Assembly (NCBI RefSeq): GCF_049243985.1
Contig: NC_135379.1
Span: 28,407,001-28,471,000, forward strand
Length of the DNA: 64,000 nucleotides
Direction: 5' to 3'
Source: Paroedura picta
Taxonomy: Eukaryota; Chordata; Lepidosauria; Squamata; Gekkonidae
Shown here: positions 39,801 through 47,839 of the stretch, in pieces
Numbering within the stretch: position 1 is the first letter of the stretch
Layout of the letters: every line of letters starts with the position of its first letter
Notes under the pieces: model-generated
What the model saw: the letters and a program-made list of their open reading frames with translations, nothing else
Database searches by the model: none
Told to the model about the DNA's origin: nothing
Position numbers and translations under genes: made by a program

Positions 39801-42800
39801 TATTTGTATCCCCTTTGGGGATTTGTATTTTTTTCCCCACTTTATTTCTGTCTGGGTGGGTTTCTGAGATGCTGCACATTGTTCCTGGAGCCCCAAAAGA
39901 CATTTTGTGCTAATCGTAGGCTTACAAACAAAGCACACATATGACTGAATGAGCGGGAGAAGGCAACCAGATAACCCATCTCCCCCCCACCACTTTCCAG
40001 CTCATTTTCCACCTCTAGCAGATGCAAACGAGACTGGTTTTGCCTGCCACAGTTGTGAGAAGGCTGAACAGGTAACTGAAGCCCCAAAAGGCATTTTGTG
40101 CTAATGGTGGTCTTAAAAACAAAGTGTACACATGGCTGAATTATCAGGAGAAAGCTGCTAAATCACCCACTTGCCCCCCTTTCCCAGCTCATTTCCCACC
40201 TCCAGAAAACAGAAACAGGGCTGTGTTTTGCCTGCCTGATCCCAAGAAGACCGTGGACACATGAAAGATTATTTTATTTCACCTTGAAAAATGTTGGTTT
40301 GCAGTCCTGCTGCAACATGGACCACGCCATTAAAAAAAATAAAAATTATTCAAAGCAGGAAATGAAGAGGGGAGGGCGGGACAAAGCTGCTGAGACTATT
40401 GCATGTTTCCTCCATACAGTCTTTTTCCTGCTTGTTCACCAATGGTTTGCGCATTATAGGGTGGTAAAATCCAGTTTTCTAGATTTAAATATGGTGAAAT
40501 TGCAAGCCACCTACTGGACAGCCTCAGGATGTTGGTGACGTCATGTAGAGGGGCCTGAATATGCCACCAACATTTGGAGGCTGTCCAGCTACATTTTACA
40601 CGTGCGGAAATGTCTGTTCAAACCCAGCCCATATCAAAAGGGAGCTTGCCCTCTCTAGTGGGCTTTCATTAATTGTATCAAGCCTCTCCAAGTTTTTAAA
40701 TAAGATTGTGTAAATGGACTGTCAAAATCTTTGTAAAGAATTCCAAATTCTGTGCCTAAAGTACCTTTTCCTCTCCTCATACAGGATTACAGCTGGACAG
40801 ACATCCGATGTCCCTTTGAAAAGCGGAGGGATGCAGCATGTGTCTTTTGGGACAATGTAGTTTATATTTTGGGTGGTTCCCAGCTTTTTCCTATAAAACG
40901 AATGGACTGTTACAACGTTGTGAAAGATAGCTGGTATTCCAAACTGGGGCCTCCTACACCTCGTGATAGCCTTGCAGCATGTGCAGCAGAGGGTAAAATT
41001 TATACATCTGGTGGTTCAGAAGTAGGTAAGGCTCTCTCATGGCTCTAGTGGTGGGACATTCCAGTTGATAGCCCCATACAACATCTAACATTACTTAGTA
41101 TTGAATGTTCCTTTATATTTAAATAAAATGGCATTAAATGGATTGGAAGTCTTTATTTTTATTAGTGTGTATCTTAAAGATCTGTTGCAAAAGATTCATA
41201 CAGACATATATGTGATTATGGGTAAGGCATCAGACCTATATTTTGGTCTCTAGTGTAACTGCTGTGCTGCTTGATTCAATAGACTAGAGGTAAAAACATG
41301 CTGAATTGTATAGGATTGCATATGTACTGTAGTAGATATTATAGCATTGAATACTTTGGATTTAACTTATTGCACATGCCAAAAGTGCTAGTCAGTAGTG
41401 GTTTAACCTGTCAGTAAAATTGCTTACGCCCTGTGCACAGCTGATAGTTCTATAGTGTAGTCTGATTAATTTGGTTGCTAGGGGCAGGCCAACTTTATCA
41501 GTGGTATAATCATAAAAGTCCATCCTCAAACTATGATAAATGTCAATGCTAGTTTAAGCTTGAATTCCGCTCTCAGCCAGCATAGTCTCAAATGAATTTA
41601 GCTTGAATCCCCATCTGTCAGCCAGTAGTCTCAGATGCATCCTGCCAGATTTATTCAAATCCGTTATTAACCAATGCTTTCGGTGTCCAAGGTCTTGACT
41701 CTATAAAGAGTTGATGTCTACTTGAAAGAGAGAAGATTTTTGGAATGAAGTCCAGGTGATCTTGGCATTGATTCTACCAGTTGAGTCAGGGAATGAATTT
41801 CATTGTCCAATATGCAAATAATCCCAGTCTGTCCTAAGCATAAGTACTCCCAGCCTTTAAAGCTGCAGTCTTATGTCTACTTGGCAATTAGTCCCTTTGA
41901 ACTTTGTAAAGTTCAAAATAAATGTTACAATCTTCAAAATAAATATGTTACAGTTGGCCTCCAGTTGTAAGTATAGAAATCTAAATAAATAAATAGTGAA
42001 GGCAGCTAACGTTGAAAGCAAGTGTGCCTCGCTGTTCTTTGGCAAGGCATACAGATTTTAGATGTCAATGTTACTTTAAAATATTAGTTTTAAAATTAAA
42101 GGTGTAACACCTCTATTTCATGCAGAATGCTTCTCTTTCCCTCTGGAAATCAGTGCCCAATGCTCAATTAAGACTGAAAAAAATCTAGTGAGCAACAAAC
42201 ATTACTTTGCCTGAGGCCTGCCTTCTGGAAGATACAGGTTTTTAAAAACATAATTTACACCCTGCCTATCTCCCTAAGACTGAATCAGACCATCTTAGAC
42301 AAATTTCTGTAAGAGGAAGCAATAAGATTTTTTCTTAAGCAGCAACAAGTCACATAATAAATTATGGCTAGGCTAGGGAAACCAGGAGGTTGTTTTTTTT
42401 AATCTAGGTGAGCTTTATTCCAATGGATGACACTTTATTTGGATAGATTCAAATGGGTAGCCATGTGGGTCTGAAGTAGCACAATAAAATCAGAGTCCAG
42501 TAGCACCTTTGAGTCCAACAAAGATTTATTCAAGGCATGAACTTTTGCGTGCAAGCACTCTTCCTCAGACTATGAACTCCCAACATGACAGTGGGAATAT
42601 ATAGCAAAAAATTAATTCTGTTAAATTAGTAAACTATGTCAAACATCCAAATACAGCCATATGATAAAACTCTGTCAGTGATCAAAGGCTCCCACCCTAC
42701 CATTTTCTGTTTGCCCCATCTGTCACATACAAGTGTGAAACATTCCTGTGGGGGATTGCTTGCAACTATCTCATCCCAAGAACAAGGAATTAAACGTAAA

Positions 42801-45800
42801 ATTCCATTCCATTACCATTACCTTACAGTCACATTATCACAAATGAAATAAATCTGAAATAAATTTGTGGCCAGTTTGATGTAGTGGTTAGGAGTGCGGA
42901 CTTCTAATCTGGCATGCCGGGTTCGATTCCCCACTCCCCCACATGCAGCCAGCTAGGTGACTTTGGGCTCACCATGGCACTGATAAAACTGTTCTGACCG
43001 AGCAGTGATATGCCTGGAAGCAGTGACGAGATGGCTCAAGCAGAGTCGTCTGAAGCTCAATCCTTCAAAGACGGAGGTCCTGTGGCTAGATAGGAAGGGC
43101 CCATGCGAGGAAGCGCGCCTGCCTACCCTGGATGGCGTGCAGCTCTCTACGGCTCACTCTGCCAGGAACCTAGGCGTGATTCTGGACGCCTCCCTGACAA
43201 TGGAGGCCCAGATCACAAAGGTAGCGCGGCTGGCATTCTACCATCTCCGCCAAGCCAAACTACTAGCGCCCTACCTGGCCCCGGAACACCTAGCCACAGT
43301 GATCCATGCGACGGTCACCTCTAGACTGGACTTTTGTAACTCGCTCTACGCAGGCCTGCCCTTAGCCCTGACCCGGAAACTACAACTAGTTCAAAATGCA
43401 GCAGCCAGGATCCTCACGGCAACACCGTGGAGGTCCCATATCCGGCCTATTCTCCATCAGCTGCAATGGTAACCAGTTGAATTCCGGATCAGACTAAAGG
43501 TTCTGGTAATTACCTTCAAGGCCATACGCGGTCAGGGCCCAGTGTACCTGAGGGACCGCCTCCCCGCCTATGCCCCCAAAAGAGCTCTACGCTCTACTGC
43601 CTCCAATCAGCTAAGGATCCCTGGCCCTAAAGAAGTCCGTCTGGTCTCGACCAGGGCCAGAGCATTCTCTGTTCTGGCCCCTACCTGGTGGAACGAGCTC
43701 CCAGAGGAGATCAGGGCCCTGACGGAGCTTAAACAGTTCCGCAGGGCCTGCAAAAAGGAGCTCCTCCACCAGGCATTTGGCCGAGACCAGATGTAATCTA
43801 CAGCGACCAAGGGCCCCTGCTCCCCCCACCCCCCCTCAGAATTCAATCAATAAGCCACCCCCCTCAGAATCCCATCAACAAGCCCTGGACCTGTTTGTGT
43901 TATGATTGTTTATTGTTATACTGTGTTGTGTTTGGTTGCAATTGTTGGTTATTGGTGTACATGTTCTACAGACTGTTTTATGTATGGTTCTCTGTTATAA
44001 TGTAAACCGCCCTGAGCCTCCGGGGAGGGCGGTATAAAAGTATGATAAATAAATAAATATAAATAATAAATAAATATCAGGGCTCTTTCAGCCTCACCCA
44101 CCTCACAGGGTGTCTGTTGTGGGGAGAGGAAAGGAAAGGCAACTGTAAGCTGCTTTGAGCAGGTAGAGAAAAGCGGCATATAAGAACTAACTCTTCTTCA
44201 AATTGTGAGGAATATGGATACAAGAGTTGAACAAGGTTATCATGAATAGTGAGATAAAAAGCCTATGTCCTTGTTGAGTCCAGGGTATGTCAACAAGGAC
44301 ATAAGTTTTTTTTATCTCACTATTCATGCTAACCTTCAAGTATTTGAAGATGATTATCATATCACCTCTTAGACTTTCCAGACTGAACAGACCAAACTCC
44401 CTCAACCTTTTCTCATACGACATGGTCTTCAAACCCCTCACAATCTTTGTAACCCTCCTCTAGACATGCTCCAGTTTCTCTACATCTTTCTTCAATTGTG
44501 GTGCCCAAAACTAAACACAATACTCCAAGTGAGGTCTAACCAGAGCGGAGTAAAGCATCACTTCGCGTGACCTGGACACCATACTTCTTTTAATACTGGC
44601 CAAAATCCCATTTGCCTTTTTAACCACCGAGTCACACTGCAATCTAAGATACTTGGAATTTCTATCTTTTTATGAGCCTTCCCCATAATCTAAACAGAAC
44701 TGTTTTTCAAAGTCAGAATGATTCTGGCCAAACTACTTCTTCATTTAATTATAGCCAGAGCCAATTCTCTTTTAGGTGGTAATAGGAGTCTTCTGTAAAT
44801 CAGCTACATGATATATGAATTCATCTTTCACCAAGCATTATTCTGCAGACATTAAAGGAGGCTACTGTAGAGAAGGCAGTGTCTGGGAGGCATGGGTACC
44901 TATGAGAGCAATCTGAAGCTGATCAACTCTGAACCCTACTCAATTATATTCAGTGGAGCTTACTCCCAGGAAAGTGTTCTTAGGGTTGTACTAAATGTCA
45001 CCGTCCCTCCTCCAACACATCCTGAATAGCGAGAGGGGGCAGGGATTTATATTTTGAAAAGGGTACAATGAACTAATCCTCTAACTCATTTAATAATAAT
45101 TTAACGTTCAGGAATTAACTATCTCTCACCATGAGAGGCATTAAGGTTTTAGGATTGTAGCTGCACAAGACAAAAGAAATATGCTTCTGTGTTTTGGAGC
45201 CTAAAATATTTTCACTTTGTGAGTATATCTGCTTTGCGAAATACTTGAAATAGTACAGCTGAATGTAGCAGGGTAAGACACACAGTGGTTTACTGTTTAA
45301 GATGTATTTTTAAAAGGGTGTCTAAATGAAATCACTTATCTTTCTATTTTAAGGGAATTCTGCTTTATATTTGTTTGAATGCTATGACACGAGAACAGAA
45401 AGCTGGCATACAAAGCCCAGCATGCTGACTCAACGCTGCAGTCATGGGATGGTAGAAGCAAATGGTCTGATTTACGTATGTGGAGGAAGTTTGGGAAACA
45501 ATGTTTCTGGAAGAGTCTTGAATTCTTGTGAAGTTTATGATCCAGCAACAGAAACGTATGTACAGATTTTATTATTCCAGAAGTTTGTTTTTATTATTAT
45601 TATTATTCCCATGTTTGTTTTGTTATTATTGTTATTATTGTTATATTATTGTTATTATTGTTATTATTCCCATGTTTGTTTTGATATATTCACATGGTTA
45701 AACTGCAAATAAATTAAGCTTAACTTTGTGCACAAAAAGTGTTTTTTGTTTCCTTTACTATTTCTTTACCCAGCCCAGAAAAACATAGGGATTTCACTGA

Positions 45801-47612
45801 AGTCTGCCATTTCATTTTCATATGAAATAAAAATGTAAAGCACCACAAAATTAGCTTATTAGTGTGCTCAGTTTAAGTGAAATAGCGGCTCTTCTACTTC
45901 TCTTGTGATAGTGAAACAAACCATAATTGAAAACTGTCAGACTACATCAATAGCCAGTCACTCTGCATGATAAGGAAAGAGTAAAGATCCATCCATCTGC
46001 CTACCTGGTCAAGTCACCTCAGAGGCTATGTTAGCAGTTTGTTACTGCAAGGAAGGGAGAGATGGCAAACTCATCTATTTATCTGCCATCACAAGTCTTT
46101 CAGTGTTATTTTATGCAAAGTTATGCTAGTCTAAGCCTACTGAAATCATTAGGTCTAGACTAGAGTAACAGCATAGGATTACAGAATTTGAGTCCAATGG
46201 CACCTTTAAGAACAACAAAGATTTATTCAAGGTGTGAGTTTTCCTGTGAATAAATCTTTGTTGGTCTTAAAGGTGCCATTGGACTCAAATTTTGTTGTGC
46301 GACTACAGACCAACACAACTACCCACTTGCATCTGCATAGGATTGCCACATACCATTTATATGTGTTAGTCATCTTAATGTTTCTGTTTGAAAAAGAATA
46401 GGGAGGAGTAAGGAAGCCTTTTCCTCTGCACACTTAATTATCCTAAAAATAACCCTGATAAAACTACTTATGTTTTAAATCACTTCAGGTGGACAGAGCT
46501 CTGTCCGATGCTTGAAGCCCGAAAGAATCATGGGCTGGTATTCGTCAAAGACAAAATATTTGCAGTAGGGGGGCAAAATGGCTTGGGTATGTATTAAATA
46601 ATTCTTGTGTCTGCATTGTAACATCTGTTATGCCTAGGATAGCATGCTAGTGGTTGAGCCCATACAGCAAAGTTGGGGGTGAGGGTCTGACAGTGTTTCC
46701 TCAGGCATACCTGAAGAAGCTGTTGCAAACGGTTAGGCTACCACTTTCATGGTAGAATGAGCTGTCTACCTGAATATGTTGGGGGAAAGTTTTTTTAGAT
46801 ATAAAATTCCAGTGATATCAGAATAATTAAGGTTTGCTACTGAAATAAACACCTACCAAACACAGCTGATAATGAACATACACTTACCCTTGTTTTCCAT
46901 GATAAGGTACGCTTGAAAAACATTAACAATAATTAACACAAACTTGTGGAATATCCTGATTCCAGGTTTTGGAATCCAAAAATAGAATTCATTTACCTTC
47001 ATCATTTGCATGATTAAAGAGTGGGAAAAAATGCAAAGAAACAAAACTAAAATAATTTTCGCCCCCCGAAAATGAATAAGCCACACACAGTTGCTCTTTC
47101 AAACTTCTCCAAGGCCTTCTCTCCCACAAAGTACATGCAAATCAGTAGTTAAAAGCTGAATTGTTTGTGTGGTTGAAAATGTAAATACACCTATATTTTC
47201 ACTCATAGCTTGTAACTTTTTATCACTATAAAAGAGTACTATTTTCTGGGGAAACTTAAAACGGTCTCTTAACTTTCAACTGTGTTAATGTTTAAGAATA
47301 CTTATTTGAGCTTTGTGGTTTTTTTTAGGTGGCCTGGACAATGTAGAGTATTACGACATTAAAATGAATGAGTGGAAGATGGTGTCGCCCATGCCATGGA
47401 AAGGTGTAACAGTGAAATGTGCTGCTGTGGGTTCAATCGTGTATGTCTTAGCTGGGTTTCAGGGTGTAGGTCGATTAGGACACATCCTTGAATATAACAC
47501 TGAAACAGATAAGTGGATAGCGAACTCCAAAGTCCGTGCTTTCCCAGTGACCAGCTGTTTAATCTGTGTAGTTGATACTTGTGGAGCCAATGAGGAGACA
47601 TTAGAAACATGA
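21731..47612 (+). CDS. KLHL7: KLHL7, kelch-like CUL3 adaptor, complete (11 coding exons)
   Basis: Coding exons: 21731-21850, 23503-23605, 24786-24879, 28485-28609, 30557-30732, 31264-31438, 34381-34523, 40785-41025, 45354-45555, 46489-46586 and 47329-47612. Lengths sum to 1761 bases, 586 codons plus TGA, equal to human KLHL7 from memory. The order is a lysine-rich N-tip, BTB (about 44-110), BACK (about 145-250) and six kelch repeats (about 285-580). KLHL7 dimerises through BTB and links substrates to the CUL3 ubiquitin ligase. Kelch turns carry LFGGSQP, YILGGSQ, YTSGGSE, YVCGGSL and FAVGGQN; the last repeat has YVLAGFQ instead of GG, as in human. Residues S150 and A153, altered in human retinitis pigmentosa 42, are intact. 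All introns are GT-AG. The gene appears functional. Confidence 0.98.
22520..22750 (+). mobile_element. CR1/L3-like LINE 3' fragment
   Basis: Blocks such as aaggatgtagtggtggccac, and later aacaggatgttggactagtt followed by gatccagcagaaca, match a 3' sequence common in reptile CR1/L3-like LINEs as I remember it. It lies in KLHL7 intron 1. Class is uncertain. Confidence 0.45.
23503..23605 (+). CDS. KLHL7: KLHL7 coding exon 2 (BTB start)
   Basis: It encodes residues 41-74 ([20 protein letters not shown]...) plus one base of codon 75, the first half of the BTB domain. It has the typical BTB D-x-x-H-R-x-x-L-A core, here [13 protein letters not shown]. The donor is GTAAGC. Confidence 0.97.
24065..24280 (-). 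mobile_element. 5S rRNA-derived SINE, copy 2
   Basis: Reverse-oriented copy in KLHL7 intron 2. The 5S-like part is at the right (cttcttagcctctgagattt), and the tail with caaggcaagagactttcag lies to the left. It is more diverged than copy 1. Confidence 0.6.
24786..24879 (+). CDS. KLHL7: KLHL7 coding exon 3 (BTB)
   Basis: It encodes the rest of codon 75 to residue 105 ([20 protein letters not shown]...EFAYTA) plus two bases of codon 106, the second half of the BTB domain. The acceptor is ATTACAG and the donor GTAGTT. Confidence 0.96.
25235..27885 (-). mobile_element. CR1 LINE, decayed, with ORF1 esterase and ORF2 remnants
   Basis: In minus-strand order: an ORF1 SGNH-esterase remnant (27885-27440) with FLLIHIGTN and [17 protein letters not shown]; an endonuclease remnant (27000-26500) with [23 protein letters not shown] and [16 protein letters not shown]; and a reverse-transcriptase start (25830-25505) with [15 protein letters not shown]. 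An internal deletion then joins to 3' sequence (about 25500-25235). Frames carry several stops. The whole lies in KLHL7 intron 3. An L2-like tail interrupts it at 26068-26270. Confidence 0.82.
26068..26270 (-). mobile_element. L2-like LINE 3' tail inserted in the CR1
   Basis: Read on the minus strand it ends ctgagcctctggggagggtg and then gtatataaataaaataaata, the same 3' tail as the LINE at 43012-44072 (ctgagcctccggggagggcg). CR1 sequence resumes on both sides, so this insertion is younger than the CR1 copy. Confidence 0.65.
28485..28609 (+). CDS. KLHL7: KLHL7 coding exon 4
   Basis: It encodes residues 106-147 ([20 protein letters not shown]...EQVDASNCL) plus one base of codon 148, the linker helices between BTB and BACK that contribute to CUL3 binding in this family. 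The donor is GTAAGG. Confidence 0.97.
29545..30265 (-). mobile_element. CR1 LINE 3' part
   Basis: The 3' terminus lies at the left: aatcgtagagttggaaggaa is the reverse of the CR1 'ccaactctatgatt' end. The body includes ggacatgctccagtttctct and gtggtgcccaaaactgaac, the usual CR1 3' coding remnant ([20 protein letters not shown]). It lies in KLHL7 intron 4, within 300 bases of exon 5. Confidence 0.8.
30557..30732 (+). CDS. KLHL7: KLHL7 coding exon 5 (BACK)
   Basis: It encodes residues 148-206 ([20 protein letters not shown]...TVRAEDQ), the start of the BACK domain. Codons for S150 (30562-30564) and A153 (30571-30573), sites of human RP42 substitutions, encode the normal residues. An open frame continues into the upstream intron, but the CTTTAG acceptor at 30551-30556 sets the exon start. 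Confidence 0.97.
31264..31438 (+). CDS. KLHL7: KLHL7 coding exon 6 (BACK)
   Basis: It encodes residues 207-264 ([20 protein letters not shown]...NPECLKMVI) plus one base of codon 265, completing most of BACK. The donor is GTAAGT, preceded by a short in-frame read-through. Confidence 0.97.
31530..32545 (-). mobile_element. Unclassified LINE 3' region
   Basis: A minus-strand remnant encodes [20 protein letters not shown] and [17 protein letters not shown], resembling the region after reverse transcriptase in some non-LTR elements (R4/Dong-like is possible). The 3' end at the left reads as a '...tacaaataaatgtatc' tail. It lies in KLHL7 intron 6. Family is not certain. Confidence 0.45.
32546..34380. 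other. KLHL7 intron 6, no feature seen
   Basis: Mostly unique-looking sequence. A short stretch near 34120-34175 with mirrored 'cctaaacag'-type motifs may be an old repeat. Confidence 0.35.
34381..34523 (+). CDS. KLHL7: KLHL7 coding exon 7 (first kelch repeat)
   Basis: It encodes the end of codon 265 to residue 312 ([20 protein letters not shown], then [28 protein letters not shown]). The basic linker RPRRKK precedes the first kelch strand. The donor is GTAATT. Confidence 0.97.
35437..35670 (+). mobile_element. Sauria-type tRNA SINE
   Basis: Head: gcttggtatagtggtttaga; B box within gggtttgattcacca; tail: cctcacctgcttcacagggt, tgtctgttg and gtaagctgctttgagacta. It lies in KLHL7 intron 7. Confidence 0.7.
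36166..36301. mobile_element. 136-bp palindromic hAT-like MITE, copy B
   Basis: It is the same inverted-repeat element as copies A and C. It is flanked by a perfect 8-bp duplication, ctctaagc (36158-36165 and 36302-36309). It lies in KLHL7 intron 7. Confidence 0.9.
36810..36905 (-). mobile_element. LINE 3' tail fragment
   Basis: Sequence tatttgtatcacttctcaga... agtggcttggatcaatt reads on the minus strand as a LINE-like 3' tail. Short and diverged. Confidence 0.35.
37233..37463 (-). repeat. LTR at left end (3' LTR)
   Basis: About 231 bases, bounded by tgtcagga at the left and gtca at the right. It pairs with 38604-38860. Confidence 0.6.
38604..38860 (-). repeat. LTR at right end (5' LTR)
   Basis: About 257 bases, bounded by tgtcagga and ggca. 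The length difference from the other LTR comes from indels. Confidence 0.6.
39431..40615. mobile_element. DNA transposon, GGGCATTTC-end family, non-autonomous
   Basis: The left end gggcatttccacatggaggg pairs with the right end, whose reverse complement is agacatttccgcacgtgtaa; both then run into taaaatg. It is about 1185 bp with no transposase seen. It contains a tandem 191-bp duplication (39885-40262) and an inner stem (ggacagcctc.../...gaggctgtcc, about 40513-40587). Related ends occur at 18598 and 59226. It lies in KLHL7 intron 7. Confidence 0.6.
39885..40262. repeat. Two tandem units of about 191 bp
   Basis: Each unit begins gagccccaaaagacatttt or gaagccccaaaaggcatttt and continues tgtgctaat. 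Both include gagaag/gagaaa and cagctcatttcccacct-like blocks. The repeated 'ccccaaaag' motif sits at 39891 and 40082. The units are moderately diverged. Confidence 0.7.
40785..41025 (+). CDS. KLHL7: KLHL7 coding exon 8 (kelch repeats)
   Basis: It encodes residues 313-392 ([20 protein letters not shown]...[11 protein letters not shown]) plus one base of codon 393, covering kelch repeats with YILGGSQLF and YTSGGSE turns. It is the largest internal exon. The donor is GTAAGG. Confidence 0.98.
42455..42640 (+). repeat. Dispersed 'agtccagtagcacctt' repeat
   Basis: It begins near gggtagccatgtgggtctga, then gtccagtagcacctttgagt, caacaaagatttattca, ttcctcagactatgaac and gggaatatatagcaaaaa. It matches 7545-7690 over most of its length. 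KLHL7 intron 8. Confidence 0.6.
42866..43011 (+). mobile_element. Sauria-type SINE, 5' half
   Basis: The tRNA-like head (ccagtttgatgtagtggtta) with B box ggttcgattcc runs to ccgagcagtgata, where an L2-like LINE interrupts it. The SINE resumes at 44073 with atatcagggctctttc. The intact copy at 58546 reads gcagtgatatcagggctctc across the junction. Confidence 0.8.
43012..44072 (+). mobile_element. L2-like LINE inserted in a SINE
   Basis: This 5'-truncated LINE encodes an open 150-codon C-terminal ORF2 part: [52 protein letters not shown] and [15 protein letters not shown] second open stretch (43542-43796) includes [21 protein letters not shown] stop at the end of the first stretch separates the two. 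The 3' end carries an imperfect stem, ccgccctgagcctccgggga...gggcggtat, then (AAAT)n. It is the best-preserved member of this family here, so probably the youngest. Confidence 0.8.
44073..44200 (+). mobile_element. Sauria-type SINE, 3' half
   Basis: It is a continuation of the SINE begun at 42866: cctcacccacctcacagggt, gtctgttgtggggagagg, gtaagctgctttgagcaggt and a ...gaactaactcttcttc tail. Confidence 0.8.
44233..44336. repeat. 45-bp inverted repeat with 12-base loop
   Basis: The arm aaggttatcatgaatagtga... (44233-44277) is mirrored by 44290-44336 (...tcactattcatgctaacctt), with few mismatches and a T-run length difference. The right arm is continuous with CR1 sequence, so the left arm looks like an inverted copy of it. 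Confidence 0.85.
44290..44660 (-). mobile_element. CR1 LINE fragment
   Basis: Typical CR1 blocks, read on plus: acatgctccagtttctctac, gtggtgcccaaaactaaaca, ccaagtgaggtctaaccaga. KLHL7 intron 8. Confidence 0.75.
45354..45555 (+). CDS. KLHL7: KLHL7 coding exon 9 (kelch repeats)
   Basis: It encodes residues 393-459 ([20 protein letters not shown]...EVYDPATET) plus two bases of codon 460. It contains the [13 protein letters not shown] turn. The donor is GTATGT. Confidence 0.98.
45588..45680 (+). repeat. (TTATTA/TTATTG)n tract with duplicated motif
   Basis: Starting about 30 bases after the exon 9 donor, an ATT/GTT microsatellite is interrupted by two copies of attcccatgtttgttttg (about 45605 and 45666). 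This suggests slippage or local duplication of a unit of about 60 bases. Confidence 0.8.
46185..46325. repeat. Foldback of the 'agtccaatggcacctttaa' repeat
   Basis: The left arm (46189-46225: gagtccaatggcacctttaa... caaagatttattca) and right arm (46247-46290: ...aaatctttgttggtcttaaa, ggtgccattggactc) are close mirror images around a loop of about 20 bases. It is the same repeat family as at 6048-6300. KLHL7 intron 9. Confidence 0.75.
46489..46586 (+). CDS. KLHL7: KLHL7 coding exon 10 (kelch repeat)
   Basis: It encodes the end of codon 460 to residue 492 ([20 protein letters not shown], then [13 protein letters not shown]) plus one base of codon 493. The donor is GTATGT. Confidence 0.98.
47329..47612 (+). 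CDS. KLHL7: KLHL7 coding exon 11, stop codon
   Basis: It encodes residues 493-586 ([20 protein letters not shown]...[10 protein letters not shown]) and TGA at 47610-47612. It contains the last kelch repeat, whose turn is [13 protein letters not shown]. Confidence 0.98.
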
Positions 47613-47813
47613 AGACTTTGAGGAACTCGTAAAGTACTTTTGCATGACTGATTTGCGTCCCATGATACTTCTGCATTTTTAGTTATATCTTGTCAGAGTG
47701 AATACTGCTGAGATGCCATTTTATCACCGTTATGTATATAATGTGGAGTTGCTTGCGCAGGTTTTATTTTTTCATTTTCTATCTGAAGACTGGAAGTATT
47801 TTTACCAGCCTAG

Positions 47814-47819
47814 AATAAA
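47814..47819 (+). terminator. KLHL7: KLHL7 polyadenylation signal candidate
   Basis: AATAAA lies about 200 bases after the stop codon. Longer 3' UTR forms using later signals cannot be excluded. Confidence 0.6.
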
Positions 47820-47839
47820 GACACATTAAAACAGTCTTT

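Noticed and set aside
42905-42960. tRNA-like A and B box sequence
   Set aside because: It is the head of a Sauria-type SINE with a SINE tail, not a tRNA gene.
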